From an uncultured Clostridia bacterium (GTDB lineage: Bacteria; Bacillota; Clostridia; Oscillospirales; Acutalibacteraceae): DNA of 18,116 bases. This document shows positions 13,723 to 18,116 of this stretch, piece by piece; positions within the stretch are counted from its first letter, which is position 1; the number at the start of each line of letters is the position of its first letter. The stretch is taken from contig CALGGQ010000044.1 of the NCBI GenBank assembly GCA_937915775.1, positions 1-18,116 of the forward strand. Direction: 5' to 3'. The notes beneath the pieces are model-generated. The model was not told where the DNA came from. It did not search any database and saw only the letters and a list, made by a program, of their open reading frames with translations. Position numbers and translations under genes: made by a program.

Positions 13723-16700
13723 ATGAAAAAAACATTGAAAAAGGGAATCGCCATTTTGCTGGCAGCAGCTGTTTTGCTGATATCCGTAACGGTCCCGCTC
13801 TTCGTCTTTGCCGTATCGACTGCCGATACGTTGGACGGCGCCAACTATAAGGTCCCGAATATATGGGCAGACCCGGAGAATATCATCACGCAGGACGATG
13901 TGACGGCATTTGCCGGCGGCAATAAAACGGCGCTTGCCGGTGCTGTCGGTATCCACAGAATTCAGAATTCGGGCAACTATTATCTGTTTTTGCCCTCGAA
14001 TGCGGATTGCAGTCATCTGAAATTCTGGTTTACCTCTACAAGTACGGTAACGCTCGGCGGCGTTGAGCTGACCAACGGGGCGTATACCGATGTGCTTTCC
14101 GGTATCAATGAAGGCGGCATTTCACAGAATTATACGCTGAATATCGGCACAACCTCTTATAGCATTACGGCGATGAAATCGGGCGGTGTCGGCGCGGTGT
14201 ATATCGATACGCAGTCCGGCTCCCTTTCCTCCATTCACAGCAGCAAGAGCAACGTGGAAAGCGGCACGATTCTCGTCACCCGTCCCGACGGCACGATTGA
14301 TTATGACGGCGTGCTGGATTCAATGCACGGCAGAGGAAATGCCTCGTGGGACTATACCACGAAAAGACCTTACAGCATTAAACTCGCTCAGTCCAGTAAG
14401 CTGCTCGGCATGAGCAAATCGAAAAAATGGGCGCTGTGCGGCAACTATGACGTGATTGACAATACGCTGCTGAGAAACGAAATCACCTATGATTTTTCGG
14501 ATTATATCGGCGTGCCGTATCAGGTGCATTGCAAGCCGGTAGACCTTTATGTTAATCAACAGTATCTCGGTTCCTATCAGCTGACGGAAAAGCCGCAGCT
14601 CAAGTCCTCACGCATAGATGTGACGGACGCATATGAAAATCTGGAAATCGCTAATCCGAATGTCAATGTCAGCACCGCGGCTGCCAATTCCGTTTCACAA
14701 AGCAACAGTTCAACCATTGGGCAGAAGGAATATTCCTCCTCTCTGACAGACCCGGACGACGTGACGGGCGGTTACCTTTACGAGCTGGAAATTTCCAGAC
14801 GGTGGGTAGAGGAATACGCCGGCTTCTGCGCCTATAACCGCCAGGGTTGGACGGTGAAAAGCTGTGATAGGGCGTCCAAGGGAATGATTGATTACAGCTA
14901 CGATTTGCTGTTTGCACTGGGCGCCTCGGTTTATAATAACGGCGTCGTTCCAAGCAGTGCCGTTTCTGAAAAATACGGCTCAGGCTGGACGGCAACCACT
15001 GTTAACAATCCTGCTCCTGCCGAACAGTACCGCGGACTGAGGTGGAGCGATTTGCTCGATGCGGAATCGGCAGTGCTCTATTACTGGACGCAGGAATACT
15101 TCTGTAACCTTGATGCTTCAACAACGTCTACCTATTTCTTTAAAGACAGTGATTCGGTGGACTCCAAGCTGTACGCCGGTCCCGTATGGGATATGGATAA
15201 CTCCTGGGGCTATAATAAAAATGAAAGCAGATGGGGGCACAGCCGCACCAGCGCGCAGGATTGGTATGCCAAGAACACCGCGATTTACCGCTGGAACCAG
15301 AGTGACGCGCTAACAACTTATACTGCGGGCTCCCGTGTGCCGCGCTCGTTCTACGGCGCGCTGTGCTACAACTGCCCCGATTTCTGGGCAATGGCGGAGG
15401 ATTACTGGTACAGCCGCGTTGAGCCGGCTACGCAGATATTACTCGGTAATGCCGAGGACCCGACGGGCAAGCTGCATTCCGTTGCGTGGTACACCGCGAT
15501 GATTGAAAAATCGGGCAAGATGAACAATGTCCGGCACGGCATTTCCGCTTATAATGCAGCGACGATTACTACCGAATCGACCGCATGGCTTGTGAAAAGA
15601 AATACCTGGCTGAACGGTCAAATCAGTAAGCAGTCCATCAGCAATGCTACGGTGGAGGCTGTTCCTGATGAAACCTTCGACGGTACCGAAAAGACGCCCG
15701 CTCTGACGTTGACCTACAGCGGTATTGTGCTGGAGGAGGGGAACGATTACACCGTTTCTTACGCTGACAACACAAACGTCGGCTATGCCTCATTTGTTGT
15801 GACAGGTGCCGGCAGATTTACCGGTGAACTTTACGACGGCTTCAATATCGTGAAGGGCGATGTACCGGCGGTTTCACTCAACGAAGCAGCGTATGCCGGC
15901 GATGTGCTCGAGGCAGATATAGCACAGCAGCTGGCAGGAAGCGTGCAGTACCAGTGGTACGTGAACGGCAGCGCCGTCAGCGGTGAAACGGGCAGTGAGT
16001 ATACGGTACGCGCCGAGGATGTCGGCAAGACAGTGACGCTCGGTGTCACAGGCGACGGCATTAATCTGAATGCCGTGCAGGTCCTTTCCAACGGCTGTAC
16101 GATTCTGGAGGGTATCCGCCCGACCGGCTATGAGGTGACGATTGCCTCCTGGAATTATGATTATACTGCCGACCCGCTGACGCTGGATACGCAAAACGAT
16201 ACCGGCGTTTACCGCTATGCGGCAACAAGCGGTGAAAAGACAGACGGCGCGGCGCTCTATGCGACGATTGATACCGTTAATCCCGCCAAGATAAAATGGA
16301 TTGATGTCGGTGATGAATTCAAGCAGTCCGTCGGCACGCTGACAAAAGACCGCGTGCCTGTCATTGAGCCAAGCTCGAAAAACGGCGTTGCCTGGGCGGC
16401 GTACCCGTATTTTGAAACGGCGGTGACAACGAAGGGCTATGAGAATATCACGTTCTCCGCGAACCTCGGCGGCACCAAGAAGGGTCCGTCCACCTGGAAG
16501 TTGCAGTATTCGCTCGACGGCAGTACCTTTACGGATATTGAGGGCGCGTCTTACACGATAACGGCCAACAAAACGATGGTAAGCGCGTTTGACAGTGTTG
16601 CGCTGCCAGCGGAGTGCGATAATAAAAACACTGTTTATATCCGCGTGATTTCCGGCGCCAATACGATGATTTCACCGCCGACTTCGCAGTATCTGACCGA

Positions 16701-18116
16701 TGCGAACAAATACAGCGGTGCTGCTGCTATCAATAATATTGCGGTCAAGGGCGCTCTGCTGTCCGCGATTACCTCGCTTGACGCACCCGAGATTATCACG
16801 ACCTCCGGCAGTGAAAACCTTTACAGCACCGATACGGTAACGGTACGCGATACAAACGGCGGCGCCAATGTGTATTACAGCGTTGACGGCAGCACGCCGC
16901 AGCTGTTTAACAGTGCCTTTAACCCGTTTGCCACTGCGGCAAAGCGCGGCGACACGGCGCATATTACGGCGTACGCGCAGTTTGAGGAAATAGTTTCGCC
17001 GGTAACGGAGCTGACTGTCATCTACAAGGGCGGCAACATCAGCGAGTTTTCCTATGCCAAATATCCCGATAATGAGACGAACGGCGCTGTTTTCTCCACC
17101 GGCGGCGACTACGGCAAGAGCGCTAAGATGACTGCCTATGCGGACGGTACCTCGCAGTATCCGCCGCTCTGGAACGACAGTAACAAGGCATTTGCCGTTT
17201 CTCCCGACGATGGGCAGAAATGGTCGAATCAATCCGGCTTTACCTTCGAGATTTCTACGGCGGGCTATACTGATATTCGTCTGAGCTGCGATGCGTATAC
17301 CACTGCTTCCGGACCGAAGTCGGCGTCACTGCAGTACAGCCTGAACGGCACGAACTGGAGCACTACCTCCTATAATAACATCGTGCTGCCGACAGCCCTT
17401 TCGGCGTATCTGACTGACGTAGCGCTGCCTGCGGAATGCAGCAACCAGGAGAAGGTCTACATTCGTCTGATTACCTTTGAAAACAAAACGAACGACGGCA
17501 GCACGCTGCATAATAATTTGTCAAAGGGTAATTTGTATATCAATAACATTGTCTTCAGCGGCGAAAGCAACGGCAAGTACCGTATGCCGTATACGGAAAA
17601 GACCTCCGATTACTTCGGAGGCGGCTCCATTCAATATATAAGCCCGGACAGTGAAGCGATGAAATACCGTGTCAGCGATGCCGACGGCAATACCATTGCT
17701 TCCGGTAATTATCCGGCAGGCGATATTGCGATTGCCTCTCTCGTCGGCTTTAATCCTGCAGTGGCGGGACCGTACACGGTTTCCGTCTGGTGCGGCGACA
17801 GCGAGGAGCGCTCGCTTGTGAACACACGGCAATATTACTATAAGGGCGAAACAATAGCCGCCTTTAAGTACAATAACAGCGACCGACCGTTTGATGCTTT
17901 CTGGGATGAAACTGCGCTGAAGGCGTATAATACCGCCGGCGGCGATTTGACCTCACTCGAAAACAGGAGCACGCTCTCGATGTTCCCGAACGGCGTTAAT
18001 GCAACAGCGCTGACGTATACGGATACCTACGGGGTCAAAGCGGAGTGGAAGAGCGATAACCGCTTTACCGCCACGAAAAACCTTGACAACCCGAGCGGCA
18101 ACGGCTACTGGCTGAT
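13723..18116 (+). CDS. Secreted CotH-kinase-family protein with many beta-sandwich domains, 3' end beyond the window
   Basis: I translated this frame by hand from ATG 13723; it stays open to the last base (1464 complete codons, no stop). AAGGTGAT (13711-13718) supports the start. Order: signal peptide with likely cleavage after VFA (30); N-terminal beta domain (about 45-180); CotH kinase (about 184-620); Ig-like domain of the 'EEGNDYTVSYADN' type (about 643-706); second Ig-like domain with YQWYVNGSAVSGETG (about 712-800); module A (802-1010); chitobiase-C-like domain with YYSVDGSTP (about 1020-1102); module B (1103-1280); a further beta region; and the start of module C. Kinase motifs: HGRGNASW (202-209), KRPYSIKL (214-221), KKWALCGNYDVIDNTLLRN (234-252), GSYQLTEK (283-290) and VWDMDNSWG (488-496) with the metal-binding Asp490 and Asp492. 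B. subtilis CotH phosphorylates spore-coat proteins. Here the signal peptide puts the kinase outside the cell, so target and phosphate donor are unknown. Confidence 0.9.
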   Translation, partial: MKKTLKKGIAILLAAAVLLISVTVPLFVFAVSTADTLDGANYKVPNIWADPENIITQDDVTAFAGGNKTALAGAVGIHRIQNSGNYYLFLPSNADCSHLKFWFTSTSTVTLGGVELTNGAYTDVLSGINEGGISQNYTLNIGTTSYSITAMKSGGVGAVYIDTQSGSLSSIHSSKSNVESGTILVTRPDGTIDYDGVLDSMHGRGNASWDYTTKRPYSIKLAQSSKLLGMSKSKKWALCGNYDVIDNTLLRNEITYDFSDYIGVPYQVHCKPVDLYVNQQYLGSYQLTEKPQLKSSRIDVTDAYENLEIANPNVNVSTAAANSVSQSNSSTIGQKEYSSSLTDPDDVTGGYLYELEISRRWVEEYAGFCAYNRQGWTVKSCDRASKGMIDYSYDLLFALGASVYNNGVVPSSAVSEKYGSGWTATTVNNPAPAEQYRGLRWSDLLDAESAVLYYWTQEYFCNLDASTTSTYFFKDSDSVDSKLYAGPVWDMDNSWGYNKNESRWGHSRTSAQDWYAKNTAIYRWNQSDALTTYTAGSRVPRSFYGALCYNCPDFWAMAEDYWYSRVEPATQILLGNAEDPTGKLHSVAWYTAMIEKSGKMNNVRHGISAYNAATITTESTAWLVKRNTWLNGQISKQSISNATVEAVPDETFDGTEKTPALTLTYSGIVLEEGNDYTVSYADNTNVGYASFVVTGAGRFTGELYDGFNIVKGDVPAVSLNEAAYAGDVLEADIAQQLAGSVQYQWYVNGSAVSGETGSEYTVRAEDVGKTVTLGVTGDGINLNAVQVLSNGCTILEGIRPTGYEVTIASWNYDYTADPLTLDTQNDTGVYRYAATSGEKTDGAALYATIDTVNPAKIKWIDVGDEFKQSVGTLTKDRVPVIEPSSKNGVAWAAYPYFETAVTTKGYENITFSANLGGTKKGPSTWKLQYSLDGSTFTDIEGASYTITANKTMVSAFDSVALPAECDNKNTVYIRVISGANTMISPPTSQYLTDANKYSGAAAINNIAVKGALLSAITSLDAPEIITTSGSENLYSTDTVTVRDTNGGANVYYSVDGSTPQLFNSAFNPFATAAKRGDTAHITAYAQFEEIVSPVTELTVIYKGGNISEFSYAKYPDNETNGAVFSTGGDYGKSAKMTAYADGTSQYPPLWNDSNKAFAVSPDDGQKWSNQSGFTFEISTAGYTDIRLSCDAYTTASGPKSASLQYSLNGTNWSTTSYNNIVLPTALSAYLTDVALPAECSNQEKVYIRLITFENKTNDGSTLHNNLSKGNLYINNIVFSGESNGKYRMPYTEKTSDYFGGGSIQYISPDSEAMKYRVSDADGNTIASGNYPAGDIAIASLVGFNPAVAGPYTVSVWCGDSEERSLVNTRQYYYKGETIAAFKYNNSDRPFDAFWDETALKAYNTAGGDLTSLENRSTLSMFPNGVNATALTYTDTYGVKAEWKSDNRFTATKNLDNPSGNGYWL
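16126..16752 (+). repeat. CotH protein module A (first copy of a repeated beta domain)
   Basis: Residues about 802-1010 start with the strand SWNYDY, then GVYRYAATSGEKTDGAALYATI, then GYENITFSANLGGTKKGPSTWKLQYSLDGSTF (split here only by description), VALPAECDNKNTVYIRV, and end in INNIAVKG. The same order and end motif recur in module B, so this is a duplicated domain. It probably binds glycan or surface polymer, although I do not recognise a named family. Confidence 0.65.
17029..17562 (+). repeat. CotH protein module B (second copy), with a third copy starting near 17860
   Basis: Residues about 1103-1280 repeat module A: FSYAKYPD, GDYGKSAKMTAYADG, GYTDIRLSCDAYTTASGP, ASLQYSLNGTNW, VALPAECSNQEKVYIRL and the end motif INNIVFSG. 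Copies have diverged to the point where similarity is clear only in key strands. At about 17860 AAFKYNNSDRPFD begins what looks like a third copy, cut by the window edge. Confidence 0.65.

Noticed and set aside
16672..17232. Minus-strand frame (186 codons) opposite the CotH gene
   Set aside because: The plus-strand frame is continuously open with clear domains; the opposite frame has no family likeness.

Overview
The window (18.1 kb, about half G+C) looks like a chromosomal piece of a gut- or rumen-type Clostridia, probably Oscillospiraceae/Ruminococcaceae. This rests on gene content and style: strong purine-rich Shine-Dalgarno sites, a BMP-type nucleoside transporter, type II thymidine kinase, and a VTC/DUF4956/CotH cluster. 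It is an inference; there is no marker gene. All real genes lie on the + strand. I see no tRNA, rRNA, CRISPR array, IS element or prophage gene.

Region 1 (1-607) is broken. It begins inside a gene for a DUF3267 membrane zincin-like protein (HExxH at 217-231), which changes abruptly around 300-316 into the C-terminal third of purine nucleoside phosphorylase (deoD), in another frame. The junction is either an assembly chimera near a contig end or a real deletion/rearrangement.

Region 2 (305-9621) is a nucleoside uptake and salvage locus: deoD (3' part), deoB, then a strong promoter, a BMP-family lipoprotein, a terminator-like attenuator, the transporter ATPase and two permeases, udk, tdk, a HAD phosphatase and a ribokinase. 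Many genes overlap by 1-8 nt and are probably translationally coupled. The logic is import of nucleosides, followed either by phosphorylation (Udk, Tdk) or by phosphorolysis and pentose recovery (DeoD, DeoB, ribokinase). A clear rho-independent terminator closes the block at 9633-9670.

Region 3 (9671-18116) starts with an AT-rich leader holding an inverted repeat and a promoter. It continues with a VTC-type (triphosphate tunnel) polyphosphate polymerase-like protein, a DUF4956 membrane protein, a large lipoprotein with a Ser/Thr/Pro-rich stalk and a DUF4353 carbohydrate-binding domain, and a very long secreted CotH-kinase protein running off the right edge with no stop (at least 1464 codons). 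The four genes look like one operon and one surface system: a cytoplasmic phosphate-polymer enzyme, a membrane partner, and two exported proteins. Its function is not established, and it is the best candidate here for an undescribed system. The VTC start is unusual: a near-perfect Shine-Dalgarno site precedes an in-frame ACG rather than a usual start codon.
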